Of a stretch of DNA of 64,000 nt, positions 1 through 8,463 are shown piece by piece. The notes under the pieces are model-generated. The model made no database searches, was not told the DNA's origin, and saw only the letters and a program-made list of their open reading frames with translations. Numbering within the stretch: the first letter of the stretch is position 1; each line of letters opens with the position of its first letter. Origin of the DNA: Halobacillus sp. A1 (GTDB lineage Bacteria > Bacillota > Bacilli > Bacillales > Halobacillaceae); contig NZ_JAIZEN010000001.1 of NCBI RefSeq assembly GCF_024189295.1, positions 248,001 to 312,000 of the forward strand, read 5' to 3'. A program made the translations under genes and the position numbers.

Positions 1-213
1 CCCTCAACAAACTCATTAAATAAAGCAGATCAGCTTATTACTCTTAGTGCAGACGTGATTGCCGACATGAGAAAGGAACAGCCTTCTTTCAAAGCAGTTG
101 AAATGTTCAAACAAGAGATGATGCAGGGGTATCCGGTTACGAGTCACTCACTGAATTTGATTGACAAATTATGGCTCACTAAAATGAAGCCGTTATTAGA
201 ACAAATACCGTAA
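1..213 (+). CDS. C-terminal end of an unidentified protein (partial)
   Basis: Frame 1 is open from the first base to TAA at 211-213 and gives 70 residues. The piece is mostly helical-looking, with Lys/Glu/Met-rich segments and a final LIDKLWLTKMKPLLEQIP. I do not recognise a domain. It lies directly upstream of pseB and points the same way. In flagellin-glycosylation loci a Maf-type (DUF115) motility accessory factor often occupies this place, but nothing in these 70 residues proves it. The 5' part lies outside the window. Confidence 0.6.
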   Translation, partial: PSTNSLNKADQLITLSADVIADMRKEQPSFKAVEMFKQEMMQGYPVTSHSLNLIDKLWLTKMKPLLEQIP

Positions 214-237
214 CCAATGATTATTAGTTCTTGCTCA

Positions 238-276
238 AAGGGTCGATTCCACCTTATGGAAACCGGCTCTTTTTTT
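238..276 (+). terminator. Probable weak rho-independent terminator
   Basis: An imperfect stem (GGGTCGATTCC paired with GGAAACCGGCTC, with a bulge and G-U pairs) is followed by a run of seven T. It separates the partial gene from pseB. Confidence 0.45.
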
Positions 277-448
277 ATTGTGGCGAATAAAGAAGCGCAG
301 GGCGTGTGACCATTTTATTAGACTGCAATCTATTAGAGGTACCGAAGGATTTGCACATGAATATATATATTACTCCAGCATCATTATTTTAAGAATCAGA
401 CGGACAGAGAATATAAATAGAAACTTTACAGTGAAAGAAGGCGCAGTC

Positions 449-1453
449 GTGTTCTTTAAAGGAAAGAAGATATTAGTCATTGGAGGAACCGGAACGATAG
501 GCCAAAGTATAGTGAAAGCCCTGCTTAAAGAACAGCCGGAAATCATCAGGATTTTCAGCAGGGATGAGTTCAAGCAGTATCAGTTACAGAATGAGTTAGG
601 GGAAATCAGCAACCTGCGATTTTTGATCGGAGATGTACGTAATTATGATCGCGTTCACAACGCTATGCAGGATATCGATTATGTTTTTCATCTAGCAGCG
701 ATGAAACATGTCCCGGCTTGTGAATACAACCCTTACGAAGCTGTACTTACGAACGTGCATGGTACGAACAACGTCATTAAAGCTGCGATTTCTCAAAACG
801 TAAAAAAAGTGGTATTCACAAGCTCAGATAAAGCGATCAGCCCGACGAATACGTACGGAGCCACTAAGTTAATGGCTGAAAGGCTGATTTCTTCTGCCGA
901 ATACAGTAAAGGGAAAGGACAGACGATTTTTGCCAGTGTAAGATTTGGTAATGTGATGGGGGCTAGAGGTTCAGTAATCCCTCTGTTTAAAAAACAAATC
1001 TTGAAAAATAAAGAAGTGACAGTAACTGACCTTAATATGACACGTTTTATGATGTCGTTGAGTCAAGCTACAGAACTCACCTTACAGGCTTTGAAAGAAG
1101 CAAAGGGAGGAGAGGTTTTTGTTTTGAAAATGCCTGTCATTTCCCTTAAAGATCTAACTCAGATAGTTATTGAAGGAACGTGTAAGAAACATCATCTAAA
1201 TAAGGATGAAATCAAAATATCTGAAATAGGACTGCGGCCTGGTGAAAAAATGTATGAGGAATTGATGACGTATGAAGAATCTGCGACAGCCTGGGAATTG
1301 CCAGGCATGTATATCATTCCTGGCGCTTATCAACCTCTTTCTTCTTATAAAAATGGAAAAAAAGCCGTTCCTGGCACTTATAGTTCCATGGGGCCAGAAC
1401 CAATTACAATGAGTGAACTGAGACACATGCTGCTCAGTGAAAATCTGATTTGA
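449..1453 (+). CDS. pseB: UDP-N-acetylglucosamine 4,6-dehydratase / 5-epimerase, first pseudaminic acid enzyme
   Basis: Predicted to convert UDP-GlcNAc to the 4-keto-6-deoxy sugar that opens pseudaminic acid synthesis in the cytoplasm. It is an extended SDR: the NAD(P)-binding motif GGTGTIG is at residues 12-18, SSDKA at 125-129 and the catalytic YGATK at 136-140. The SxDKA plus YGATK pair is typical of PseB/FlaA1-type dehydratases. I chose the GTG at 449 because AAGAAGG lies just upstream and the product (334 aa) then begins with the nucleotide-binding strand; the longer open frame from 278 adds 57 residues with no family character. Downstream are GT-like and modification genes. The rest of the pathway is at 15.9-20.5 kb. 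A retaining dehydratase cannot be excluded from sequence alone, but PseC/G/H/I nearby favour PseB. Confidence 0.85.
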   Translation: MFFKGKKILVIGGTGTIGQSIVKALLKEQPEIIRIFSRDEFKQYQLQNELGEISNLRFLIGDVRNYDRVHNAMQDIDYVFHLAAMKHVPACEYNPYEAVLTNVHGTNNVIKAAISQNVKKVVFTSSDKAISPTNTYGATKLMAERLISSAEYSKGKGQTIFASVRFGNVMGARGSVIPLFKKQILKNKEVTVTDLNMTRFMMSLSQATELTLQALKEAKGGEVFVLKMPVISLKDLTQIVIEGTCKKHHLNKDEIKISEIGLRPGEKMYEELMTYEESATAWELPGMYIIPGAYQPLSSYKNGKKAVPGTYSSMGPEPITMSELRHMLLSENLI

Positions 1454-1472
1454 AAGGTAGGGTAAAGAATCT

Positions 1473-2984
1473 ATGGATACGTACGAACATAATTATTGGT
1501 CACTCTATCTTGACTTCATCGATGCATATGAAGAACTGCAGTATAAGGGCTTTTCTTTACCCTATTTATGTCATTATAGAAGTTTAATTGTTGATAATCC
1601 TACAGTCATGAAGCGGCTTCATTCTGAGGCATTTCAAGATGTATTAATAAACGATGTGAAAAGCAGCAGCGATATCCAGCACAAATTTAATGAGTTTAAA
1701 AATGCTCATGCGGCGAAACAGAAAAGAAGTAATTCGGGCAAAGTCATGCTTTATGATATTTATAATTTACTTCGCTTTCCGCCCGAAGTCATAAAAAAAT
1801 ATTTCCCCGCTCATCAAACGATCATACTTAAAGAACGAAAGAGAAAAAAGAAAGCCGAGGGCAAGAAGTCATCCAAACGAAAAGAACGAACCTTAAGGAA
1901 ACGCAGAACGAACCAACCGGCATTGCAAAAAGTCCGGAGCACCACCAGTACAAAGGGTCAGCTGATAACTACTGGATATTTTGATCAATTTTCATCTAAC
2001 AATACGAATGAGGTTCAAAACATCAAACGGCAAGCCAAAAAAATAACCCACCTCTATAAAAACCATCCAATGTTCAGTCATAAGCTTTTTAAAGAAAGAT
2101 TCTACGAGCAGCTTACAAAAGTCATCACACGTATAGATGAAGCGGAAAAGCTTTTCAAATCTGTACAAATTTCCTGTGTAGTCGTGCCTTCCACCCATTA
2201 TCCAGAAAGCAGGACACTGGCACTGGTAGCCGCGAGAAAAGGTATTCCTACAATTTGTATGCAGCACGGTATTATATCAAGTGAATTCGGATACCTGCCC
2301 CAAATAGCAGATACAGAGGCTGTTTACGGCCAATTTGAAGCGGATTGGTACAACGAAAGAGGCGTACCGATCGAGCAAGTAGCCATCATTGGAAGTCCAA
2401 GGTTCGATCGCCTCTTGAATCCATCGTCCATCAATAAGCAGGGTTTGAATAAGGAATTACGGATGGATCCAAAGAAAAAGACGATCTTAATGGTAGTGAG
2501 AGGGGAACGCTATTTACGGGAATTAGAAGGATTCATTAAAGCGTTGCCTGATATGGAACAGGTAAACATCGTTATAAAAGACTACCCTGGGATCAAACCC
2601 CACTTCCTCACTAATAAATATCCCCAGCTGCTTCCTTCGTTGAATGTTCCTTTATATGATCTTCTGCATCATTGCGATGCTGTAGTATCCTACAGTTCGA
2701 CTGTGGCATTAGAAGCTATGCTGGCAAACAAGCCTGTATTTATATTGAATAGTTCCTTTCCTGGAAACTCTGGTTATTTTGAACGCCTTCAGGAGTACGC
2801 TCAAATTAAACCAGAAATCTTAGCAGAAAAGGTCTCAAAATACTTGATGGATAATAAAATGAGAAGTGAAGCCCAAAACAAAATTCGTGAGTTTTTAGAG
2901 TACGCCTACCCAGTGAGAACCCTTTCTGCCAAACGGTTAATCAGATTGATACGCTCAGTGACAGAACCTATAGGTGGACCTTAG
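1473..2984 (+). CDS. GT-B-like surface carbohydrate transferase with basic linker (paralog of 13421-14812)
   Basis: A 503-residue cytoplasmic protein. The N-terminal part (about 1-115) begins NYWSLYLDF. A strongly basic Lys/Arg linker spans about 118-165. The C-terminal half resembles GT-B-fold proteins of the CDP-glycerol glycerophosphotransferase / surface-carbohydrate type: ICMQHGIISSEFGY, then a YGQFEADWY segment, and later DAVVSYSSTVALEAML, which is the usual nucleotide-sugar-binding C-terminal motif. It starts 19 nt after pseB, so it is probably co-transcribed. The protein encoded at 13421-14812 shares the same N-terminal and C-terminal motifs. A role in adding or polymerising a pseudaminic-acid-containing glycan is inferred only from context. 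Confidence 0.65.
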   Translation: MDTYEHNYWSLYLDFIDAYEELQYKGFSLPYLCHYRSLIVDNPTVMKRLHSEAFQDVLINDVKSSSDIQHKFNEFKNAHAAKQKRSNSGKVMLYDIYNLLRFPPEVIKKYFPAHQTIILKERKRKKKAEGKKSSKRKERTLRKRRTNQPALQKVRSTTSTKGQLITTGYFDQFSSNNTNEVQNIKRQAKKITHLYKNHPMFSHKLFKERFYEQLTKVITRIDEAEKLFKSVQISCVVVPSTHYPESRTLALVAARKGIPTICMQHGIISSEFGYLPQIADTEAVYGQFEADWYNERGVPIEQVAIIGSPRFDRLLNPSSINKQGLNKELRMDPKKKTILMVVRGERYLRELEGFIKALPDMEQVNIVIKDYPGIKPHFLTNKYPQLLPSLNVPLYDLLHHCDAVVSYSSTVALEAMLANKPVFILNSSFPGNSGYFERLQEYAQIKPEILAEKVSKYLMDNKMRSEAQNKIREFLEYAYPVRTLSAKRLIRLIRSVTEPIGGP

Positions 2985-3025
2985 AGTATCGGTCGTTCAG
3001 TTATTGGAAAAAGGAGTAAACCTAT

Positions 3026-3730
3026 ATGTCTATCTTTAGAGGGAAAGCAGCTCTCAACAGCAGGACCTCCATAGTCAGAGTTGATGTGTCTAAATGCTGC
3101 GATTGGCAATGTTACTCGTATTCCTCAGAAGGCTGGCATTATTTAACTGCGGTGTTAAAGCAGTTTATAAATAACCCAGCCCTTGATTATCAATCTTCTG
3201 TCTTGAAAAAGTACTATGACTTATATCAACCGAAATCATTAATGGAATGTTTATTTTATGGAGAGGGTTACAAACGTCTCAGGACGCCATGGTCTCCTTT
3301 ACCGTGGCGTCCTAATACTAAATGGATGACAGGAGAGAACCAGCACTTTGGTCCTAACTCTGATGAATTCGGTGAAAAGGAGTTTTTAAGAGTTGTAAGT
3401 ATATATAAAAAGTTAAAGGAAGATGGGTACTTGCCTGAAGAAAATGAGGACGGCTATATAAGAGGACAGTTTCTTAAAAAGGGAGAGGATTATCGTTTTC
3501 TCGCAGGGGGAGGGCAGCACCGCCTGGCCGCTTTGAGCGTATTAGGTATTCAAACTGTTTCAGTGAAGCTCCAGCCTCATTGGGTCAGAGTGGTTAATCC
3601 AAATGAAGTTGATACCTGGTTTCAAGTTCGCAACAAGACGTATGATCAAGAAACGGCCCTTAGGATTTTCACTAATTATTTTGAAAATAATGGAATAGAA
3701 AAGGCGGGTAGAATAGGTTTGCTGGAATAA
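3026..3730 (+). CDS. ParB/sulfiredoxin-fold-like protein of a glycan locus, function unknown
   Basis: A 234-residue protein with a clear AAGGAG ribosome binding site. I do not recognise a characterised family. The segment RFLAGGGQHRLAALSVLGIQ (near residues 160-180) resembles the (D/G)GxHR motif of ParB-like nuclease and sulfiredoxin folds, where it binds a nucleotide phosphate. A Trp/Pro-rich stretch (PWSPLPWRPNTKW) precedes it. There is no signal peptide or membrane segment. It lies between the GT-like gene and a methyltransferase gene in the same direction, so a part in glycan precursor modification, for example as a kinase-like or nucleotide-dependent enzyme, is a guess. DNA segregation is unlikely because there is no helix-turn-helix part. 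Confidence 0.55.
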   Translation: MSIFRGKAALNSRTSIVRVDVSKCCDWQCYSYSSEGWHYLTAVLKQFINNPALDYQSSVLKKYYDLYQPKSLMECLFYGEGYKRLRTPWSPLPWRPNTKWMTGENQHFGPNSDEFGEKEFLRVVSIYKKLKEDGYLPEENEDGYIRGQFLKKGEDYRFLAGGGQHRLAALSVLGIQTVSVKLQPHWVRVVNPNEVDTWFQVRNKTYDQETALRIFTNYFENNGIEKAGRIGLLE

Positions 3731-3822
3731 TAAGAAGCGGGTAAGGGACGGGCAGTAATCACTTATTATTGTTCTGCCAAAAAGCCAGTTTGAACAAAGC
3801 ATTACAGAAAGGAGAAGGGTGG

Positions 3823-4386
3823 ATGTATCAAGATGTTTGGATTAAAGGGAAAGTAGTCAAAAAGGGAAAAAGAGAATGCGAGAAAAGGTATAAGAAGATT
3901 AAAGAACAGCTTAATCGAATAAAGCAGCCCTTTACAGTTCTTGATATTGGGGCGGACTCCGGTTATTTTTCCTTCAGGATTGCCGAGGACTTCAACGCAC
4001 AAGTGACGATGCTTACCTCCGACAAAAAAATCGATAACATTATAAGGCAGAACAACAATAAGAACGTTAAGCTGATCCGTGAAGAAGTAAATGTTGATAG
4101 TTTGAAGGTTCTCACGGAAAAGGAGGATTTTGATGTGATTTTAGCATTGAGTATCCTTCACCATTGTGATGAATATGAAGAACTCATTGATACGATTTTT
4201 GAAGCTTCCCGTTTAATTTTTATAGAGGCATCTGCTCTCGAAGAAGCAGATGGAGGATATAAAAGTCATAATGTAAAGGGAATCATGGAAAACTTGCAAC
4301 AGAGAAATCCTACAATATTAGGATATACCAGGAATCTAAGAAAGCTTGGGAAAAGGCCGCTCATGAAGTTTGACCAGTCACTATGA
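3823..4386 (+). CDS. Class I SAM-dependent methyltransferase
   Basis: A 187-residue protein with the Rossmann methyltransferase motif I VLDIGADSGYFSFRIA, an acidic post-I strand and motif IV-like DVILALSILHHCDEY. The LHH segment is typical of small-molecule and sugar methyltransferases. I chose the ATG at 3823 because AAAGGAG lies 8 nt upstream; the open frame from 3769 has no such site. It is the last gene of the pseB block and is followed by a strong terminator. The likely substrate is a sugar or glycan residue of the same locus (inference). Confidence 0.7.
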   Translation: MYQDVWIKGKVVKKGKRECEKRYKKIKEQLNRIKQPFTVLDIGADSGYFSFRIAEDFNAQVTMLTSDKKIDNIIRQNNNKNVKLIREEVNVDSLKVLTEKEDFDVILALSILHHCDEYEELIDTIFEASRLIFIEASALEEADGGYKSHNVKGIMENLQQRNPTILGYTRNLRKLGKRPLMKFDQSL

Positions 4387-4393
4387 GAAGAAG

Positions 4394-4422
4394 AAGTGCT
4401 TCCTGTGGGGGGCACTTTTTTT
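4394..4422 (+). terminator. Rho-independent terminator of the pseB block
   Basis: Stem AAGTGCTTCC / GGGGGCACTT with a short loop, followed by seven T. It begins 8 nt after the methyltransferase stop. Confidence 0.85.
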
Positions 4423-4513
4423 GTGTTGCTTTTGAAGGTCTATCAGCACAGGACCAGGGACACAGTTTGAAAATTTCACAAAAGGGGAAATCAGTTGTCC
4501 TAGGAGGCAGCTT

Positions 4514-5212
4514 ATGAAAAAAATAGTATTCTATGCAGTGGTTCTTGTTCTAGTTGCAGGTGCAGGAACTTGGATTATACAGGCGAATGGTATAACTAGT
4601 AATGAGAAACAAATTTATGCTTTAGGTGACTCGCTTACCCACGGGGTTGGTGACTCATCCGGAGATGGTTATGCTGAGAACCTTGAAGAATTATTCAATG
4701 AAGGCCGCGAGGATACGGTAGATGTCCGGAACTTAGGAATCCCCGGCCAGCAAACAGATGGGTTGCTGCAGCAGATTCAGCACTCGGATGTAAAAAATAG
4801 ATTGAACGAAGCCGATTATTTCACTTTATTCATCGGAACAAATGATCTAATAGATAGCAATGGCGGTGACTTAGTGAAGATTTATGAAGAACAGATTGAG
4901 GCAGGGAAGGAAGAGTATGAGGACAACCTACAGGAAATCCTCGACATCATCCGTGAGGAAAATCCGGACGCACCTATTTTGTTTTTAGGATTGTACAACC
5001 CTTTCCCCTATTCTGAACAAATAGAAGAAGAGGTCGTCCAATGGAATGATAGAAGCCAGCGAATCGTAGATGATTATTCGAATGTAAAATTCATTCCTAC
5101 AAACGATCTGTTTCCCGAAAAGTCTACTGAATACTTCAGTGACGCTCTTCATCCTAATGAGAAAGGGTATAATTTAATTACAGAAAAAATTATAGAAGAA
5201 TATGATTTTTAG
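4514..5212 (+). CDS. Secreted or membrane-anchored SGNH/GDSL-family hydrolase
   Basis: A 232-residue esterase/lipase-like protein. An N-terminal hydrophobic segment after MKK (residues 4-24) is a signal peptide or anchor. All SGNH blocks are visible: block I ALGDSLTHGVGD with the nucleophile Ser, block III GTNDL with the oxyanion Asn, and block V DALHPNEKGY with the catalytic Asp and His. AGGAGG lies 8 nt upstream of the ATG. It is monocistronic between two terminators. Bacillus proteins of this size (YpmR-like) act on unknown ester substrates at the cell surface. Confidence 0.85.
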   Translation: MKKIVFYAVVLVLVAGAGTWIIQANGITSNEKQIYALGDSLTHGVGDSSGDGYAENLEELFNEGREDTVDVRNLGIPGQQTDGLLQQIQHSDVKNRLNEADYFTLFIGTNDLIDSNGGDLVKIYEEQIEAGKEEYEDNLQEILDIIREENPDAPILFLGLYNPFPYSEQIEEEVVQWNDRSQRIVDDYSNVKFIPTNDLFPEKSTEYFSDALHPNEKGYNLITEKIIEEYDF

Positions 5213-5213
5213 A

Positions 5214-5250
5214 AAACAGCCGCATTGCCAGGGGAGGCTTGCGGCTGTTT
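5214..5250. terminator. Bidirectional terminator between convergent genes
   Basis: A perfect 11-bp stem AAACAGCCGCA / TGCGGCTGTTT lies between the converging hydrolase and endonuclease genes. The T-rich side is short in both directions. Confidence 0.7.
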
Positions 5251-5255
5251 GATAT

Positions 5256-6170
5256 TCAGGATAATACTTCTGTCATTTTTTCAGGGAAATCTATAAACGG
5301 ATTACGGTTACCCTGGATTTTTTGAATCGTGTAATTACGATGAAATTCATACAAATCAGGGGGAAAGTCCTGGTGCCATTTTAAGAGCAATTTTTTATCA
5401 ATTTTATTTCTGTATTTTTTGCCGATCTGGCCAGGATATCTGATAAGGAAGTATAGCATGGCACGAGCGGCAGGGCCTTTTCCGTATTCCGGCTCAAACA
5501 GTTCTCCATCTATCTTTCCACATTCATCCTCGATTCTCTGCGAAAGTAACTCATCTGGATGGTAATCAGGAAAATCATGATAGGGATAATTACTTCGGAG
5601 TGAATTGCAGGCCGGTTCACACGTGAACAGATGGTGGAGGTCTCCGCGCATCGGCTCTTTTTCAGTAAACCATGACTGTGGTACTGCATGTTCGCAGTTA
5701 TATTTTAGTTTTTCAGTAATGTGGTGCAGCTCTTTGATGACTTGGGCTTGGTCGTGATCCGGAAGGTTTTTACTCTTCTGAATACGGCTCAAGGTAGTTT
5801 CATAGTCTTCCTTAATCACATCTTCGGCTCCACGGCTTTTTCCTGAATAGATATTAAGAAGCTTGCCGTCCGGTCGTAAATCCACCAGTGGATATACATA
5901 CTCGGTAGGGTTATAGCGCACTTTATTGGTATGGGAAGATTGCAGTTTTTCAGTCAAACTATTGAGCAATTCGTCATTGGTTTGATGTTTGAAATCAATA
6001 GTTGCATAATAACTTTTGATCGCGTTCTGATCCGCTTCCCGATCATAATAAGCTTTTTCATTTTGTTGAATGGCACGCTGGGTGGCTTGCACACCAGAAA
6101 TTACAGTTTGAAGCCGTTTCTGATCCGCTCGCATAGGGGCGAGTTTTTCTTTTTGCCTGAGTGTCAACAT
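5256..6170 (-). CDS. Endonuclease I family nuclease without signal peptide
   Basis: A 304-residue protein with the conserved core of the Endonuclease_1 family (EndA/NucM/Bsn): NCEHAVPQSWF (catalytic His region), RGDLHHLFTC and NSLRSNYPYHDFPDY. An N-terminal helical extension of about 90 residues precedes it. The start at 6170 has AGGAGG 10 nt upstream. Family members are normally secreted nucleases with a signal sequence. Here the N-terminus (MLTLRQKEKLAPMRADQ) is charged, so the product looks cytoplasmic or leaves the cell another way. It is convergent with the GDSL gene and shares its terminator. Confidence 0.85.
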   Translation of the reverse strand: MLTLRQKEKLAPMRADQKRLQTVISGVQATQRAIQQNEKAYYDREADQNAIKSYYATIDFKHQTNDELLNSLTEKLQSSHTNKVRYNPTEYVYPLVDLRPDGKLLNIYSGKSRGAEDVIKEDYETTLSRIQKSKNLPDHDQAQVIKELHHITEKLKYNCEHAVPQSWFTEKEPMRGDLHHLFTCEPACNSLRSNYPYHDFPDYHPDELLSQRIEDECGKIDGELFEPEYGKGPAARAMLYFLIRYPGQIGKKYRNKIDKKLLLKWHQDFPPDLYEFHRNYTIQKIQGNRNPFIDFPEKMTEVLS

Positions 6171-6292
6171 GACATGATTTCCTCCTAGTTATGAACTGAT
6201 GGATAATGTGTGACTCTCTAGGAAGTAAGTTTACATTGTTTCACTTATACAGGTATATACCGCTAAAGTATCGTTATAAAACTGGATAAAAA

Positions 6293-6317
6293 GGAGCACC
6301 GTCAATTGACAGTGCTC
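6293..6317 (-). terminator. Terminator of yfkAB (minus strand)
   Basis: On the minus strand the stem GAGCACTGTC AATT GACGGTGCTC is followed by CTTTTT, 6 nt past the yfkAB stop. Confidence 0.85.
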
Positions 6318-6322
6318 TACTC

Positions 6323-7453
6323 TTAACGATTCAGTTCAATTTTGGCTTGTTGGCTTTGAAAATCCACATCTTTATAATAAGTATTTTTAACTAATAAATT
6401 CGGACCGAGACATTTAGCTGCAGGACAATGGCAGTTTAAAGACTGGGCGGTCTTCGATTTCATCCATTGGTTAAAAGCGTCAGGTAAGGACGTGTTCTTT
6501 ATGTTTCCAAGACCCGGTTCATCACCAAAGTCTGTGACAATCACTTCCCCGGAAAATATATTGACGTTCAGTCTAGAACGCCCATCCGGGTCATTTCTAA
6601 CGGTAACGTTCGGTGATTGGTCAAGGCGCTTCAGCATCTCCAAATCTTCCTGGTCTTTATTGCAAGGATAAAACGGCAGCGTGCCGAACAGCATCCACAT
6701 ATTTGGATCACGATGGTCCAATAGTCTGCTAATCCCTTCACGCATTTCTTCTAAAGTCAACGTTTCTAAATTACTAGCGAAATCAACTGGGTACATAGGA
6801 TGGATCTCATGGCGGGCACAGCCCATTTCCAAAATGTGATCGTGGATTTTTTCTAAGTGAGGAAACGTCCGTTTGTTCAGCATCGTTTCAGCAGACACCA
6901 TGACGCCTTCTTTAGATAAAGCCTGGCTGTTTTCTACAAGCCGGTCGAAAAACTTAGCGCGGTTTTCAAATTTAGGCTTACGATCCATCAGAGCAAAACC
7001 GGTTTCAGCAAATTCGTCGACTGTTCCCCAGTTGTGGGAAATATGAAGTACATCCAAGTAGGGAATGATCGATTCATAGCGCGAATAAGGAAGCGTCAGA
7101 TTCGAATTGATCTGGGTTCTGACTCCGCGGTTGTGAGCATATTTAAGCAGTGGAACGACATACTGTTCGACAGACTTTTTGGAAAGCATCGGCTCTCCGC
7201 CTGTGATGCTGATCGTACGTAAATGTTCAATTTCATCTAATCTTTTTAATATTAAATCTATCGGCAAGGCATCAGGGTCTTTATTTTGAAGTGTATAGCC
7301 GACGGCACAGTGTGCGCAGCGCATATTGCATAAGTATGTCGTTGTGAACTCCACGTTTGACAGTGTCATCTCTCCAAATTCTTCTACATCCATGTAAGCT
7401 TCCCAGGGGTCATAGGAAGGGGTTAACGGTTTGAATTTTTCTGTGGTACCCAT
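6323..7453 (-). CDS. yfkAB: Radical SAM / CxCxxxxC motif protein YfkAB
   Basis: A 376-residue radical SAM protein of unknown reaction. The [4Fe-4S] cluster motif CNMRCAHC gives Cys42, Cys46 and Cys49. TITGGEPML is the SAM-binding GGE motif. The C-terminal NCHCPAAKCLGPN supplies the family-defining CxCxxxxC, which may bind a second cluster. The protein is uninterrupted, as in the fused YfkAB form. AAGGAAG precedes the ATG. It is transcribed away from a MhqR-like promoter at 7532-7564. Confidence 0.9.
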   Translation of the reverse strand: MGTTEKFKPLTPSYDPWEAYMDVEEFGEMTLSNVEFTTTYLCNMRCAHCAVGYTLQNKDPDALPIDLILKRLDEIEHLRTISITGGEPMLSKKSVEQYVVPLLKYAHNRGVRTQINSNLTLPYSRYESIIPYLDVLHISHNWGTVDEFAETGFALMDRKPKFENRAKFFDRLVENSQALSKEGVMVSAETMLNKRTFPHLEKIHDHILEMGCARHEIHPMYPVDFASNLETLTLEEMREGISRLLDHRDPNMWMLFGTLPFYPCNKDQEDLEMLKRLDQSPNVTVRNDPDGRSRLNVNIFSGEVIVTDFGDEPGLGNIKNTSLPDAFNQWMKSKTAQSLNCHCPAAKCLGPNLLVKNTYYKDVDFQSQQAKIELNR

Positions 7454-7531
7454 GGTGAAAAACTTCCTTTCTTACTTGTAACATTCTATTAATATTGTAT
7501 CATGCGCCTTCGCACAATCATAAAAAACATT

Positions 7532-7549
7532 TATCTTGAAATCGAGATA
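7532..7549. promoter_or_regulatory. MhqR-type operator
   Basis: TATCTTGAAATCGAGATA is a near-perfect inverted repeat (TATCT.GA...TC.AGATA). It closely resembles the B. subtilis MhqR operator TATCTCGAATTCGAGATA, which controls quinone-detoxification genes including mhqNOP. It overlaps the -35 box of the promoter at 7536-7564. The nearest rightward gene is the MhqO-like dioxygenase, about 900 nt away. Confidence 0.7.
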
Positions 7550-7564
7550 AAATAGGTATAAGAT
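7536..7564 (+). promoter_or_regulatory. Sigma-A-type promoter under the MhqR-like operator
   Basis: TTGAAA (7536-7541), 17-bp spacer, TAAGAT (7559-7564). Predicted transcription runs rightward through the two repeat elements toward mhqO. Confidence 0.55.
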
Positions 7565-7628
7565 AATCATACAGGATAAGCTATGGTAGATGCAGTTGGT
7601 GGTTTTTCATAACATTGTTACTAAATAA

Positions 7629-7880
7629 TATGGCAGGATAGTGGAAGACTTGGTTTTGAGATAACCTGGGTTCGTGGCTGTAATGAGAGTCTGGTGTGGT
7701 TGGGAAGCTACTCGCTTTCCTGTGGGGGAAGTGGCGAGCTTCCTCGGGCTTGCATCCCTGTGGGATCTCGCCTACTTCCTTCTCCCACGGGAGTCTCCTA
7801 GCTTCCCAACCATCCCATGCGAAATGGAATGAACGAACACCCTGGCACAGAAAAAGACTTCTGATCTCTCAACAAAGCTG
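7629..7880. repeat. Palindromic intergenic repeat, copy A
   Basis: The core at 7698-7811 is bounded by a 13-bp inverted repeat GGTTGGGAAGCTA / TAGCTTCCCAACC. A conserved head at 7629-7663 (GGCAGGATAGTGGAAGACTT) lies to its left. The reverse complement of copy E (59950-60220) matches the core, the head and part of the tail. The core can fold into one long hairpin with internal arms. There is no protein-coding sense. The right limit is approximate. Confidence 0.8.
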
Positions 7881-8190
7881 CGTATTCCGAGATCTAGCGA
7901 TTAGCGACTAACGATTTTTGTAAGTCAAGATCGAATCACTATGGTCTTCTTGTTTCCTTTATCTCTGGCAGCTCATTCCAGTTCATACGCCGCTGAACGA
8001 AGCGCTTTCGTATTTAAAAAAGGAGCATCACAGTTCCCATTCCTCCCTGCGAAGTAAGCGATAAAAAACGCTTTTACTCAGAAGAAGTGTTTTTCATCCC
8101 TCTGTTCTTTCGGATTAAGAGCTTTATAGCAAGGTTTTGCAGCCTGAGACACTTGGATCGAGAAACTGCGTACTAACAAAAATGTTTGCT
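7881..8190. other. Non-coding stretch between repeat copies A and B
   Basis: No reading frame with a plausible ribosome binding site and no RNA family that I recognise. The edges grade into the tails of repeat copies A and B, which face each other here. Confidence 0.5.
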
Positions 8191-8390
8191 TTTGTTGAAG
8201 CGGTTTCGAGATACTTATATGGCAGAGGGAAACGGCGAGACTGCTGGGGGAGGAGCGGGACAGGTGAGACTCCGGAGAGCGAAGCTCGAGGAGGCTCAGC
8301 GCCCGCCCCAAGGAAAGCGATCCGTTTCCCGGAGCCCCTAAATTCTCATGATGTCTCGAAACTGAGTCTTCCACTAAAGAGAGCTTATGT
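8191..8390. repeat. Palindromic intergenic repeat, copy B (inverted relative to A)
   Basis: The core at about 8224-8336 is bounded by GGGAAACGG (8227-8235) and CCGTTTCCC (8322-8330). The conserved head lies on the right (8353-8376, minus-strand TAGTGGAAGACTCAGTTTCGA). The core matches copy C in reverse complement (CGGGAAACGGATCGCTTTCC). G+C is visibly higher than in the flanks. It sits immediately before the mhqO leader. Confidence 0.75.
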
Positions 8391-8463
8391 GAAAGAGTAA
8401 ATTTAAGATTTAACAGAACTAAAAGAAAAATGAATGAAGAATATAAAGATGGAGGAGTTACTC

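Noticed and set aside
7696-8400. Open frames within repeat copies A and B
   Set aside because: They lie over the palindromic cores on both strands, have no ribosome binding site and have no recognisable protein features.
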